59,379 nucleotides of DNA from Clostridia bacterium (GCA_017395105.1 JAFPWD010000032.1:1-59379); one strand, 5' to 3'; shown: positions 1 to 7,604, counted from the first letter of the stretch. Program-made: numbers and translations. The notes: a model not told the origin generated them from the letters alone.

Positions 1-252
1 CATGAACCGAATGTCGGTCTTACAGGCTTCCTCTATACCTCTGCTTGAATATATCCCCTTCATATTTGCAAAAACGACTATGGAGAACATGATCTCGGGA
101 GAAATGCTTCGCCAACGTCTCTTATACGTTCTCCGGAGCTTACGATAGTCCAATCCCCCCAATATCTCTGCCATTTTGAAAACCGGATCGCCTTCCTCGA
201 TAATACTTGCAACATTAATGGGTAAAACTACTTGATTTCCGCGTGCTTTCAT
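1..252 (-). CDS. IS1182-family transposase, N-terminal part, cut by window edge
   Basis: The first 84 codons of a transposase are visible; the rest lies beyond the left edge. The start is an ATG preceded by a weak purine stretch (GCAGGG). The visible protein runs from MKARGNQVVLP through SISPEIMFSIVVFANMKGIY to SSRGIEEACKTDIRFM. The last segment, with its bulky 'GIYSSR.IEEAC..DIRFM' pattern, is the recognisable N-terminal DUF772-type region of IS1182-like DDE transposases. The catalytic DDE core is outside the window, so activity cannot be judged. The element reads away from nrdR, so its 5' end must lie between about 253 and the terminator at 314-352. I could not identify a terminal inverted repeat with only one end visible. 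Confidence 0.75.
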   Translation of the reverse strand, partial: MKARGNQVVLPINVASIIEEGDPVFKMAEILGGLDYRKLRRTYKRRWRSISPEIMFSIVVFANMKGIYSSRGIEEACKTDIRFM

Positions 253-313
253 TGTACAATATCCCTGCTTTCTGTGTGGTTTTTCTGCTAAATTAATTAT
301 ACATGAAAGCAGC

Positions 314-352
314 AGACCGGGCAACCCTTGCGGATCGCCCGGTCTTGTTTTA
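314..352 (+). terminator. Rho-independent terminator upstream of nrdR
   Basis: A 9-bp perfect inverted repeat (AGACCGGGC / GCCCGGTCT) with a 14-nt loop is followed by TGTTTTATT. It terminates plus-strand transcription, so it probably belonged to a plus-strand gene lying left of, or interrupted by, the transposon. Confidence 0.7.
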
Positions 353-395
353 TTGGGGCTTAATGCAACAGCCCCATTCTTATTCTCACTTGTTG

Positions 396-425
396 TTGAA
401 AGATTGCCCGTTTGTATGATATAAT
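396..425 (+). promoter_or_regulatory. Candidate sigma-A promoter for nrdR-pgeF
   Basis: TTGAAA and TATAAT separated by 18 bp, about 54 bp upstream of the nrdR start. No NrdR-box pair was recognised here. Confidence 0.5.
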
Positions 426-478
426 AAATATAAACCATCAATGCTCATGAGCATTCATTACGATCACGGAGGTTCACT

Positions 479-985
479 ATGAAATGCAGATACTGTTCCT
501 GTCTTGAAAGCAGGGTCGTTGACTCCCGCCCCACCGAGGACGGCACAAGCATCCGCCGAAGAAGGGAGTGCATGAGCTGCGGCAAAAGGTTCACGACCTA
601 TGAAAAGATCGAAGAAATACCGATGATGGTCGTAAAGCGCGATGGAACTCGCGAGGAGTTCAGCCCCGAAAAGGTTCTTTCGGGAATAAGAAAAGCCTGC
701 GAAAAACGTCCCGTTACCACTGCCGAGATGAACGAGCTTGTTGAGAATGTTTCAAAGGAAGTTTATAATTCTCTCGATCAGGAGGTCACCACCATACGTA
801 TCGGTGAGCTTGTGATGCGGTATCTTCGCGATTTGGATGAGGTCGCATACGTGCGTTTCGCTTCCGTCTACCGCTCCTTCAAGGATATAAACACTTTTAT
901 GGAGGAGCTCAAGCTTCTGCTTGGCGATGAGGAAAAGGGCGTTAAGCGCGGCAAAGCCTCGGCTTTGGAGCATAAGGCAGAATGA
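479..985 (+). CDS. nrdR: Transcriptional repressor NrdR
   Basis: NrdR represses ribonucleotide reductase genes when dATP occupies its ATP-cone. The protein is 168 residues, the normal family size being about 150-170. A zinc ribbon is formed by C3, C6, C31 and C34, with the family signature SRPTEDGTSIRRRRECMSC between and around the pairs. An ATP-cone follows at about residues 46-136, beginning VVKRDGTREEFSPEKV. The start has a clear CGGAGG ribosome binding site. The stop overlaps the ATG of pgeF by four bases (ATGA), indicating translational coupling. The C-terminal 20 residues are charged and variable. No ribonucleotide reductase genes are in the window, so its targets lie elsewhere. Assignment is secure. 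Confidence 0.95.
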   Translation: MKCRYCSCLESRVVDSRPTEDGTSIRRRRECMSCGKRFTTYEKIEEIPMMVVKRDGTREEFSPEKVLSGIRKACEKRPVTTAEMNELVENVSKEVYNSLDQEVTTIRIGELVMRYLRDLDEVAYVRFASVYRSFKDINTFMEELKLLLGDEEKGVKRGKASALEHKAE

Positions 986-1824
986 TGAAACAGCAGGCCT
1001 TTGAAATCATCGAGCGCGGATACACGCTGTGCGAAAATAGCGGTGTCGGCATCCTGTATTGCGATGCTTTTTCGCGTATCCCCGATATCGAGCACGGCTT
1101 TTCCACTCGGCTTGGCGGCGTAAGTCCCGCGCCATACGATGCTATGAACCTGAGCTTAACAAGGGATGACAGCAAGGAAAACGTGCTTCGCAATTACCGA
1201 ATCTTCTTCGAGGAAACGGGTATTAACGTTGAAACCGCAGTGCTTGTAAACCACGAGCACGGTTCAAACGTTATTTGCGTTGATAAAGCCGATTGCGGCA
1301 GAGGACTTTTCCGCGAATCGTTACCTTTTTGCGACGGCATCATAACCGACGACCCCGCCGTAACGCTTGTAACGCTCCACGCCGACTGCGGCTGCGTTTA
1401 TCTTTTTGACCCAGTGAATAGGGCGATCGGGCTTGCTCATGCAGGCTGGAAGGGAACCTTCAAACGCATAGCTCAGCGCATGGTTGAGCGAATGAAGGAG
1501 GAGTTTTCGAGCGATCCTGCAAACATTATTGCATCGCTCGGCCCGTGCATCTGCAAAAACTGTTTCGAGGTTGATGAGCGCATAGGCAATGACTTTATCG
1601 CCGAGTTTTCCTGCGAAAGCATTAAAATGAGCGGTAGAAAGGGAAAAGCGTTCGTTGATATCGAGGCGGCGCTCGTAATTCAACTTATCGATGCGGGAAT
1701 TGACCGCAAAAACATATCGTCAATGGGGCTCTGCACCTATGAGCGCAGCGATATCCTCTATTCCTACAGGCGGGATAAGGGCTTGACGGGAGCAATGATC
1801 GGCTATTTAAAGCTTCGCCGCTGA
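982..1824 (+). CDS. pgeF: Peptidoglycan editing factor PgeF (DUF152, laccase-fold)
   Basis: This 280-residue protein belongs to the DUF152/YfiH/YlmD family. In characterised members it removes wrongly incorporated amino acids from peptidoglycan precursors; multicopper-oxidase and purine-nucleoside activities have also been reported for the family. Visible family landmarks are GFSTRLGGVS near residue 39, a VNHEHGSNV segment, HADCGCVYLFDP carrying the conserved Cys, GLAHAGWKGT, and SLGPCICKNCFEVD. These hold the His/Cys cluster that binds metal. It overlaps nrdR by four bases and is probably co-transcribed with it. In many Firmicutes pgeF sits near cell-division genes; the nrdR pairing is a common alternative. 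The substrate in this organism is inferred from the family. Confidence 0.85.
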   Translation: MMKQQAFEIIERGYTLCENSGVGILYCDAFSRIPDIEHGFSTRLGGVSPAPYDAMNLSLTRDDSKENVLRNYRIFFEETGINVETAVLVNHEHGSNVICVDKADCGRGLFRESLPFCDGIITDDPAVTLVTLHADCGCVYLFDPVNRAIGLAHAGWKGTFKRIAQRMVERMKEEFSSDPANIIASLGPCICKNCFEVDERIGNDFIAEFSCESIKMSGRKGKAFVDIEAALVIQLIDAGIDRKNISSMGLCTYERSDILYSYRRDKGLTGAMIGYLKLRR

Positions 1825-1856
1825 TGATCCCATGCAACTGCATACGCATATTTTTG

Positions 1857-1900
1857 CTCCGTTTTTCAAAGGCTAAACTCAAATGCTTTTGTGAACGGAG
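1857..1900 (+). promoter_or_regulatory. Hairpin that could mask the ribosome binding site of the next gene
   Basis: CTCCGTT at 1857-1863 is the exact reverse complement of AACGGAG at 1894-1900. The second arm contains the GGAG Shine-Dalgarno of the gene at 1907. A further CAAAG/CTTTTG pairing is possible inside. When folded, the ribosome binding site would be double-stranded. Confidence 0.4.
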
Positions 1901-1906
1901 TTATTT

Positions 1907-2506
1907 ATGCCGCTTTATGTGATGTCCGCCTTGATGCTGCTTGCCGCTCATGCAAGCGGCCTTATTTGTGATAGAGAACGCTGCGGAAAATCGTGGACGA
2001 TCGGAGCATGCGTATTTCTTGCATCGGTGTTGTTTCTCGGTCGCTTTGAGCTTGTTTTTTCGCCTGAGCTGATACTCTGCGCCTCTTCTGCGCTTTTCGT
2101 ATTTGCAGCTGTATTATCGTATGCAATAAAAAGGAACGGTGCGCATCAAACGCTAAAAACTGTCCTGCTCGGCATGGCGCTTTCAATTCCGTTTCATTTG
2201 CTGGACTCCGTATTGGAGCGGGATGCGAGCATGCTTGCAAGCGGTCTGATCGCGGTCTGCGCCAATATTGTGCTTAGAGGAAAGGGCAGATCGATACTGC
2301 TTGTCTGCGCGCTTTCCGAGTTGATGTTCCAAACCGAGAAAACTCTGCTTTTATATCTGAACACAGGCTATTGCTGCTTCGAGCTTACTTCATATTCGCT
2401 CGATCGGATGATGATCATGGCTTTGTTCACGGGATTCGCTCATGGAATACTGAATTGGAGCAGCGGCGCGATATCTGCAAAGAATAATTACTCATCAACG
2501 GCATGA
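1907..2506 (+). CDS. Polytopic membrane protein of unknown function
   Basis: I do not recognise this 199-residue protein. It has about five or six hydrophobic segments, for example residues 3-18, 28-46, 52-72, 84-98, 114-125 and 128-150, with short basic loops, so it is an integral membrane protein without a soluble domain. The start ATG follows a GGAG ribosome binding site at the right spacing, and that site can pair with an upstream sequence. It ends about 150 bp before spoIIIAA. Its position next to a sporulation operon suggests, but does not show, a role in the mother-cell or forespore membrane. Codon use resembles the neighbours. No frameshift or truncation is seen. Confidence 0.6.
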   Translation: MPLYVMSALMLLAAHASGLICDRERCGKSWTIGACVFLASVLFLGRFELVFSPELILCASSALFVFAAVLSYAIKRNGAHQTLKTVLLGMALSIPFHLLDSVLERDASMLASGLIAVCANIVLRGKGRSILLVCALSELMFQTEKTLLLYLNTGYCCFELTSYSLDRMMIMALFTGFAHGILNWSSGAISAKNNYSSTA

Positions 2507-2564
2507 ACCTTTTTCTTGCGCTCATTTAATGCCGATAGTCAAACTGAATCATCTACATTTTGCA

Positions 2565-2592
2565 CATATTTTCGCAGTTTAGATCATTATTT
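2565..2592 (+). promoter_or_regulatory. Possible sigma-E-type promoter before spoIIIAA
   Basis: CATATT, a -35-like element for sigma-E, is followed after 14 bp by CATTATTT, which matches about half of the sigma-E -10 consensus CATACA-T. spoIIIA operons are mother-cell sigma-E genes in Bacillus and Clostridium. Suggestive only. Confidence 0.3.
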
Positions 2593-2662
2593 TTTCGGTT
2601 ATTATCCTCTTTTGATCTCATATAGTTTATCAGTTGAATCTTTAGAATTCGGAGAGAACGCG

Positions 2663-3691
2663 ATGGAGATGCAAAGAAAAAACAGCAGGATAGACTTCGT
2701 ATCGGGCTATACTCCGCAGCCGAGCGTTATAGAAAAGGAGAATGGGTACGGCGGCTCGGAGCACGGCGAAGGAACGGATGCTTCCGTGAAGCTGATATTG
2801 AGCGCGGCTCCCGCAAGAATGGAGGCAGAGCTTAAAAGATTACTCGATCCTTCGATGAGAATAAACGTTGAGGAGATTCGCTTCAGGGTCGGAAGACCAA
2901 TTCAGCTGATTGCTTCGTGCGGTGAGGTATTTCTGCCGCAGTTCGGAAGGTTTTCAAGAAACGAAGCCGAGAAGATGCTGAACGCGCTATGCGGCAATTC
3001 CATTTACACAAAACTAAACGAATTGGAACTCGGATTCATTTCGCTGCCGGGAGGAGCCCGCGTGGGCGTATGCGGCGCGCCTGTAATTGAGAACGGCAAG
3101 ATCATTCGTTTCACAAGCATCGATTCGTTTAACGTAAGGATCCCGAGAGAGCTGAGGGGCTGCGCGGAAAAAAGCATACATCATCTTGTGAGAAACGGCA
3201 GACCGGCTTCAAGCCTGATATTTTCAGCTCCGGGCATCGGCAAAACCACTTTTTTGAGAGACTGCGCTCGGTGCTTTTCAAATGGAATTGCGGGTGTTGA
3301 TGGCATTAAGGTTGCGATCGCAGATGAAAGATGCGAGCTGAGCGGCGGCGCATTTTCAAGCCTTGATATCGGAATAAGGACGGATGCAATATCGGGTGTG
3401 CCGAAGCTTATCTCCATACCGATGCTGATTCGGAATATGTCGCCGCAGCTCATAGTAACCGATGAGCTTTCCGGCAAAGCCGAGGCGCAGCTTATTGAGG
3501 AAGCATCAAAATGCGGCATTGCCATAATCGCAAGCGCACACGCCGGCAGCATTGAGCAGATAAGGAGCAAAGCCGAGTTTTCCGATATGATCGGCAGAGG
3601 CAGAATCAACGCCTTTCTGCTCGATAGGATAGGAGGCGAGCTTGTTTTAAGCGAGGCTTTCGAGGAGAGGGAGGCCGAATGGAAAAGCTGA
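2663..3691 (+). CDS. spoIIIAA: Stage III sporulation protein AA, ATPase
   Basis: SpoIIIAA is a secretion-type ATPase on the mother-cell face of the SpoIIIA-SpoIIQ channel that joins mother cell and forespore during engulfment. I place the start at the ATG preceded by GGAGAG, which gives 343 residues. Upstream codons in frame exist but have no ribosome binding site. The Walker A motif APGIGKTT is at about residue 189. A VAIADERCELSG segment and IVTDELSGKAEAQ (Walker B region) follow, and SAHAGSIEQI carries the conserved His. The N-terminus is about 35-40 residues longer than the Bacillus protein and is polar. The gene overlaps spoIIIAB by 13 bases. Identification is secure from motifs plus operon context. 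Confidence 0.9.
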   Translation: MEMQRKNSRIDFVSGYTPQPSVIEKENGYGGSEHGEGTDASVKLILSAAPARMEAELKRLLDPSMRINVEEIRFRVGRPIQLIASCGEVFLPQFGRFSRNEAEKMLNALCGNSIYTKLNELELGFISLPGGARVGVCGAPVIENGKIIRFTSIDSFNVRIPRELRGCAEKSIHHLVRNGRPASSLIFSAPGIGKTTFLRDCARCFSNGIAGVDGIKVAIADERCELSGGAFSSLDIGIRTDAISGVPKLISIPMLIRNMSPQLIVTDELSGKAEAQLIEEASKCGIAIIASAHAGSIEQIRSKAEFSDMIGRGRINAFLLDRIGGELVLSEAFEEREAEWKS

Positions 3692-4173
3692 TACCGTCAC
3701 TGATGCTTATATGTACAGCATTGGGCGTTGGAACTCTTATTAGGGAAAGACTGAAGCGCGAGCTTGGCGAACTGAACGATTTGATCTCCGATCTTAAGCT
3801 GATGCTTCCACACATACAATGGGATCGAAAAGCCCTGAAGGAGCTGCTCGTGCATCAATCCGTCTGCGGAAAGCTGAAAGCTTTTTGGAACGAAATGCTT
3901 GAGCTCATAACAAAAAGCGATGGCATCGAAAATGCAGCAGGGGTGATGGAAAACAGGCTTGCGCTGCCGCTAAAATGCCGATCGGAGCTGAGCGCATACT
4001 TCGCTTCATTTGGGAGGGGAAATGCATCGGTGGAGAGTGAAAAACTAAAAGCACTTATTGAAGCATTACGTCAAACTGAAGCCGAATTCAGAGCTGAGCG
4101 TGAAAAGAGAATTAAGCTCGTGCTCCCGCTGAGCGCAATGGCAGGCTCTGCAGCGGCGCTGCTTATGCTTTGA
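3679..4173 (+). CDS. spoIIIAB: Stage III sporulation protein AB
   Basis: A 164-residue protein with an N-terminal membrane segment (about residues 4-20), a long charged helical region, and a second hydrophobic segment at the C-terminus (LVLPLSAMAGSAAALLML). This arrangement resembles the F domain of type II/IV secretion proteins, as expected for SpoIIIAB. The RERLKRELGELNDL and FWNEMLE segments match what is typical of the family. The ribosome binding site GGGAGG lies inside the end of spoIIIAA and the genes overlap, so translation is coupled. It is expected to sit in the mother-cell membrane and to help organise the SpoIIIA channel ring. Confidence 0.85.
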   Translation: MEKLIPSLMLICTALGVGTLIRERLKRELGELNDLISDLKLMLPHIQWDRKALKELLVHQSVCGKLKAFWNEMLELITKSDGIENAAGVMENRLALPLKCRSELSAYFASFGRGNASVESEKLKALIEALRQTEAEFRAEREKRIKLVLPLSAMAGSAAALLML

Positions 4174-4177
4174 TAAG

Positions 4178-4393
4178 TTGTTGAAAAGGAGAAAGCATGG
4201 GGTAGAGGTAGTATTTAAAATTGCGGGTATAGGTGTGCTCGTTGCCGTTGCCTGTCAGCTTCTAAAGCAGTCGGGCAGGGATGATATAGCTATGATCACC
4301 GCAGTTGCGGGGCTCGTGATAGTGCTCTCGATCGTCATAGGGCTAATAGGAACACTATTCAATACGGTCAAAAGCGTTTTCGATCTGTATTAG
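4178..4393 (+). CDS. spoIIIAC: Stage III sporulation protein AC, with start-codon anomaly
   Basis: The conserved body is complete: FKIAGIGVLVAVACQLL, then two transmembrane helices and a C-terminal FNTVKSVFDLY that closely follows the family ending. The start is the problem. A good ribosome binding site (AAAAGGAG) is followed by ATG at 4197, but that frame reads ATG GGG TAG and stops. One extra G in the G4 run would give M-G-V-E-V-V-F-K, exactly the expected SpoIIIAC N-terminus. As written, the open frame begins at TTG codons at 4178 or 4181 that have no ribosome binding site of their own. Either a base is missing from the sequence, or translation uses TTG or frameshifting. The range given is the uninterrupted frame from the first TTG. 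Confidence 0.75.
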   Translation: MLKRRKHGVEVVFKIAGIGVLVAVACQLLKQSGRDDIAMITAVAGLVIVLSIVIGLIGTLFNTVKSVFDLY

Positions 4394-4404
4394 CGAAACA
4401 GATT

Positions 4405-4794
4405 ATGTATTTTCTCATTGGCTTTTGCGCGGTCGCGGCGCTGATAAGCCTTGCCGTGCGCAGCTTGGATCCCGCTATAGGAAGGCAAACGGCTATTGCC
4501 GCATCATCTGCCGCTGCAATAACGCTTATCGGCGCATTGAGCGGTGTTTTTGAAGAGATATCAGCTCTGGCTGCACTCGGTAGCATTGGCAGTGAAACGG
4601 TAAAGCACGTTATGAAGGCCATCGGCATCGCGTATATAACGAGGATCGCTTCATGTATATGCTCCGATTCCGGGGAGACCACCCTTGCAGAGTCGGCAGA
4701 GCTCGCGGGAAGGATCGCTCTTGTTATGATGACTTTGCCAATAGTTCGGCGGATCGCAGAGCTGCTGATCGAGTTGATCAAAGAAACTATCTGA
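4405..4794 (+). CDS. spoIIIAD: Stage III sporulation protein AD
   Basis: A 129-residue, four-helix membrane protein. The C-terminal half carries the recognisable SpoIIIAD pattern: VMKAIGIAYITRIASCIC, then a SGETTLAESAELAGRIAL segment and a final hydrophobic helix. With SpoIIIAC it forms small membrane subunits of the mother cell-forespore channel complex. It begins 11 bases after spoIIIAC stops and has only a weak ribosome binding site, so it probably depends on read-through from spoIIIAC. That makes the anomaly at the spoIIIAC start relevant here too. Length and topology are normal for the family. Confidence 0.88.
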   Translation: MYFLIGFCAVAALISLAVRSLDPAIGRQTAIAASSAAAITLIGALSGVFEEISALAALGSIGSETVKHVMKAIGIAYITRIASCICSDSGETTLAESAELAGRIALVMMTLPIVRRIAELLIELIKETI

Positions 4795-4808
4795 CGGTGG
4801 TGAAACAA

Positions 4809-6095
4809 ATGCGCAGACAGGGAAGCGGATCAAAAAACAAAGCATATCCATTGAAACCGAAGTTATCATCAAACAAAGCTGTGATAGCTGCGGCGGTATT
4901 CATACTTGTCATGCTCGCTTCTTTGAACGGAACTTTTGCGGAAACGATTGGAGAAAATGTCGTGTCCGCGAAAATCCTTCGATCCGAACAGGACGGAAGA
5001 GAAAAAGAAGAGCTTAAGGAGCTGCTCGATGAAACCCTCGACAGGATCGACTTGGGGGCTTGGGACGATTATCTGAACGGTGCAGGCGAAGAACTGCTTC
5101 AATTCGGCGATGCTGACATTTCCAGCGCTGCGGAGCTGATAAGAGAGCTTTCAGATCAAGGCTTTAACACCGAGGCCGACAGCGTGTTTGAAATGACAAT
5201 AGCGGCATTTCTTTCGCAGCTTGCTCAAAACGCCCCTTTTATTGGAGCAATTTTGGCGATTTCTGTTTTCGGCGGAGCTGCAGGGATGCTGTTCAAGGGC
5301 GACGGGATGGATTCACCCGTGAGGTTTGTTCTTTCCTCGTGTGCAGTGCTCTCAACAACAGCGGTTTTTTCGATGCTTGCATCGGAAGCGCGGGCGGCTG
5401 TGGGCGCGATCGGCGGATTCTGCGAGCTATGCGCTCCGCCGCTTTCGATCCTTCTTACAGCTTGCGGTTGCACCGAAGCTTCTGTTTTGCTCACTCCTAA
5501 GCTTTCGCTGCTTGCTTCGGGGATATCGAGCCTTATCTCGGGCGCGGTGATGCCTGCGCTGCTTGTCAGCGGAATACTGTGCATGCTCGCAGGCATAAGT
5601 GAAAAGCTCAAGCTTTTCGGTGCAATCAAGCTTATTCACAAAACCGTGAAATGGGCAATGGGGCTTGCGGCAGTCATTTTCGGTGCGGTGATTCTGATAG
5701 GCGGAGCAAGCGCAGCGGCTATGGACGGCGCTGCCTTCAGAAGCGCGAAATATGCTGTAGACAGGATGCTTCCATTCGGGGGAAGCATGGTAACGGGAAC
5801 GGTCGAAACCGTTGCGTCGGTCGCGCTGATCGCTAAAAACGCCGTTGGCATCGGTGGGATACTGATATCCGTTCTGATCGCATCATCTCCGCTGTTAAAG
5901 CTTGCGGGAGGGGTGTTTGCCTTCAGGATCGGTGCGGCTGTCTGCGAGGCGTTTTCATGCGACGGAAGAGTGGCGGCGATGCTGAGCGGTATCGGCGACA
6001 CGCTCAGCTCCATGTTTGCCGTTTGCGTATGCTCGGCGGCAATGCTCGTTCTGACACTCGGGGCGATAATATCGGCCGGCATGGCATTCTTTTAA
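4809..6095 (+). CDS. spoIIIAE: Stage III sporulation protein AE
   Basis: A 428-residue protein with an N-terminal signal/membrane segment (AVIAAAVFILVMLASLNGTF), a short extracytoplasmic acidic region, then about seven hydrophobic segments from residue 140 to the end. SpoIIIAE is the large polytopic component of the SpoIIIA channel and resembles permeases. I chose the ATG at 4809, preceded by GGTGG at correct spacing; upstream in-frame GTG codons at 4797 and 4800 are alternatives. Segments such as FGAIKLIHKTVKWAMGLA and the C-terminal MLSGIGDTLSSMFAVCVC fit the family. It follows spoIIIAD by 14 bases. Normal length for SpoIIIAE is about 390-420. Confidence 0.9.
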   Translation: MRRQGSGSKNKAYPLKPKLSSNKAVIAAAVFILVMLASLNGTFAETIGENVVSAKILRSEQDGREKEELKELLDETLDRIDLGAWDDYLNGAGEELLQFGDADISSAAELIRELSDQGFNTEADSVFEMTIAAFLSQLAQNAPFIGAILAISVFGGAAGMLFKGDGMDSPVRFVLSSCAVLSTTAVFSMLASEARAAVGAIGGFCELCAPPLSILLTACGCTEASVLLTPKLSLLASGISSLISGAVMPALLVSGILCMLAGISEKLKLFGAIKLIHKTVKWAMGLAAVIFGAVILIGGASAAAMDGAAFRSAKYAVDRMLPFGGSMVTGTVETVASVALIAKNAVGIGGILISVLIASSPLLKLAGGVFAFRIGAAVCEAFSCDGRVAAMLSGIGDTLSSMFAVCVCSAAMLVLTLGAIISAGMAFF

Positions 6096-6111
6096 GAGGT
6101 GTAATTGAAAA

Positions 6112-6276
6112 ATGGATAAACTTAGATCGATCCTTGTGCGGCTGATAGTTTGCGCGATAGCGTACACGATGCTTGAAGCGCTTTTCCGGAGCGAAGGTAA
6201 AAGAAAAGGAATATTTGAAAGCGCATCAAAGGCCGTGACGGCCGCGCTGACGGCGGCCGTTATAGATGTCGGATAG
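6112..6276 (+). CDS. 54-residue ORF in the spoIIIAF position
   Basis: A short ORF starts at an ATG 10 bases after AGAGGTG and ends 34 bases before spoIIIAG. It encodes 54 residues with one hydrophobic helix near the N-terminus (SILVRLIVCAIAYTMLEALF), a basic hinge (RSEGKRKG) and a small Ala-rich helix. In Bacillus and most Clostridia the gene between spoIIIAE and spoIIIAG is spoIIIAF, about 180-210 residues with two helices and a ring-forming domain. This ORF has neither the length nor obvious SpoIIIAF sequence. It may be a drastically reduced SpoIIIAF or an unrelated small membrane protein. It has no internal stop, so it is not a simple decayed copy. Confidence 0.6.
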   Translation: MDKLRSILVRLIVCAIAYTMLEALFRSEGKRKGIFESASKAVTAALTAAVIDVG

Positions 6277-6310
6277 GACTTGGAGGGTGGATCGATGGAA
6301 GGAGGCGACG

Positions 6311-6847
6311 ATGCTTGAAGGAGGCTTGATCGAAAAAATTTTCAAAAAAATCAAGGATGCGAATACGGCAAAAACCGTTCTCTGCTGCATGGTTATTGCA
6401 GCCTCGCTGATCGTGTTCTTGTTTTCGGGCAGCATGAAAAAGCATAAGAACGAAGAAGCTGCAGAACATCCGAAAGCTGAATCGGAGCTCGGCTCCGCCG
6501 CGATGCTCGAGAATAAGCTTGAAGCTATACTCTCATCCATGCGCGGCGCGGGAAGAGTCAGGGTCATGCTTACTCTCGATCGAACGAACGAGCAGGTCGT
6601 TGCTTCGAGTGAAAAGACTGCGAGCGGCGAAAACAGCTCTTCAAGGGAATCAAAACCCGCAACTGTGCAGAGCGGGGGCAGGGAGGAGGCGATAGTGCTC
6701 ACGGAGGTTTTCCCGAGGATAAGGGGGGTGATAGTGATGGCTGAAGGGGCGGGTGATATCGGGGTCAAGTTTGCGCTGATCTCCGCAGTCAGCACCGTGC
6801 TCGGCATCGATGAAAAGAATGTTGAGGTGTTTGTCATGGCAGAATAG
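6311..6847 (+). CDS. spoIIIAG: Stage III sporulation protein AG
   Basis: SpoIIIAG forms a large ring of the channel between mother cell and forespore. The chosen ATG follows a GGAGG ribosome binding site five bases upstream and gives 178 residues. A single membrane anchor (VLCCMVIAASLIVFLF) near residues 23-40 is followed by a variable linker and a ring-building-motif domain. That domain holds LEAILSSMRGAGRVRVMLTL, a Ser/Glu-rich insert, PRIRGVIVMAEGAG and the final ISAVSTVLGIDEKNVEVF, all hallmarks of the family. Normal size is about 180-230 residues. It is separated from spoIIIAH by 46 bases. Confidence 0.9.
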   Translation: MLEGGLIEKIFKKIKDANTAKTVLCCMVIAASLIVFLFSGSMKKHKNEEAAEHPKAESELGSAAMLENKLEAILSSMRGAGRVRVMLTLDRTNEQVVASSEKTASGENSSSRESKPATVQSGGREEAIVLTEVFPRIRGVIVMAEGAGDIGVKFALISAVSTVLGIDEKNVEVFVMAE

Positions 6848-6893
6848 AAAACCGAATAAAATGAAGCACGTGATTCAAAAGGAGGAATCGAAA

Positions 6894-7451
6894 ATGAACA
6901 GGATCAAATTCAAACTGACATCTAAGGGGCTGATTGCCCTCGTTGTTTTGAGCGCTCTTCTTGTTGGCGCAATATTTGTCAACGTTGCGCTCAAAAACAA
7001 GGAAAAGCAAAATGCTCTGAACGAGGAATCAAGAGGGGAAGAGCAAGTTCTTGAAGCATCCGGGGACGGCGATAAAGCTGTCAGCGCACGGGTTTATGAG
7101 GACTATTTCACCGGCTTCAGAAACGAAAGAAGCGAGCTTCGCGCAAAGGAGATCGAGTATCTCAGATTGATAATAAACGACTCGGGCACCGATGCCGAAA
7201 CGCTTCAAAACGCGCAGGTTCGCCTGATCGAGCTTGTTGAAAACATGGAGCGCGAGTTTTCGATAGAGAGCATGATTCGCTCCAAGGGCTTTCTTGATGC
7301 GGCAGTAACATTCAGAAACGATGCTGTATCCGTGGTGATCAACGGCGACAGCCTCACGAATGAGGAGGTTGCAAGGATACTCGATATCGTCCGAACCGAA
7401 ACGGGAGCGCCTGCAAGCAGGATAAGGATATCCCTGAGCGGAACTGTGTAA
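6894..7451 (+). CDS. spoIIIAH: Stage III sporulation protein AH
   Basis: SpoIIIAH is the mother-cell membrane protein that binds forespore SpoIIQ across the intermembrane space. The ATG follows GGAGG. The 185-residue product has an N-terminal anchor (GLIALVVLSALLVGAIFVNVAL), an acidic linker, and a YscJ/FliF-like domain starting near DYFTGFRNERSELRAKEIEYL and ending with LTNEEVARILDIVRTETG, all as in the family. It closes the spoIIIA operon. No terminator is obvious in the following 186 bases, which instead hold the promoter of the asp23 run. Confidence 0.9.
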   Translation: MNRIKFKLTSKGLIALVVLSALLVGAIFVNVALKNKEKQNALNEESRGEEQVLEASGDGDKAVSARVYEDYFTGFRNERSELRAKEIEYLRLIINDSGTDAETLQNAQVRLIELVENMEREFSIESMIRSKGFLDAAVTFRNDAVSVVINGDSLTNEEVARILDIVRTETGAPASRIRISLSGTV

Positions 7452-7575
7452 TGCAATTCAATCTGTTTTTTGCGGTTTTTTGCAAAGCGGACGGTGCTAT
7501 GTGCAGCAAAGCCGATGGAATTGGACAAAATTGTGTATAATTTATATAAAAATCTTGAATTATCCTCAATTATCC

Positions 7576-7604
7576 TTTACAATTCAACGGAAGTTTGGTA
7601 TAAT
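7576..7604 (+). promoter_or_regulatory. Sigma-A promoter for the asp23-nusB run
   Basis: TTTACA and TATAAT separated by 17 bp, 33 bp before the asp23 start. A second -10-like TATAAT lies at about 7535 in an AT-rich stretch without a matching -35. Confidence 0.65.

Noticed and set aside
2516-2662. Longer N-terminus for SpoIIIAA
   Set aside because: No ribosome binding site at the early start; the ATG at 2663 has GGAGAG and gives a length nearer the family.
4653-4808. Longer SpoIIIAE starting inside spoIIIAD
   Set aside because: That portion is antiphase to spoIIIAD and has no family pattern; the proper start is at 4809.
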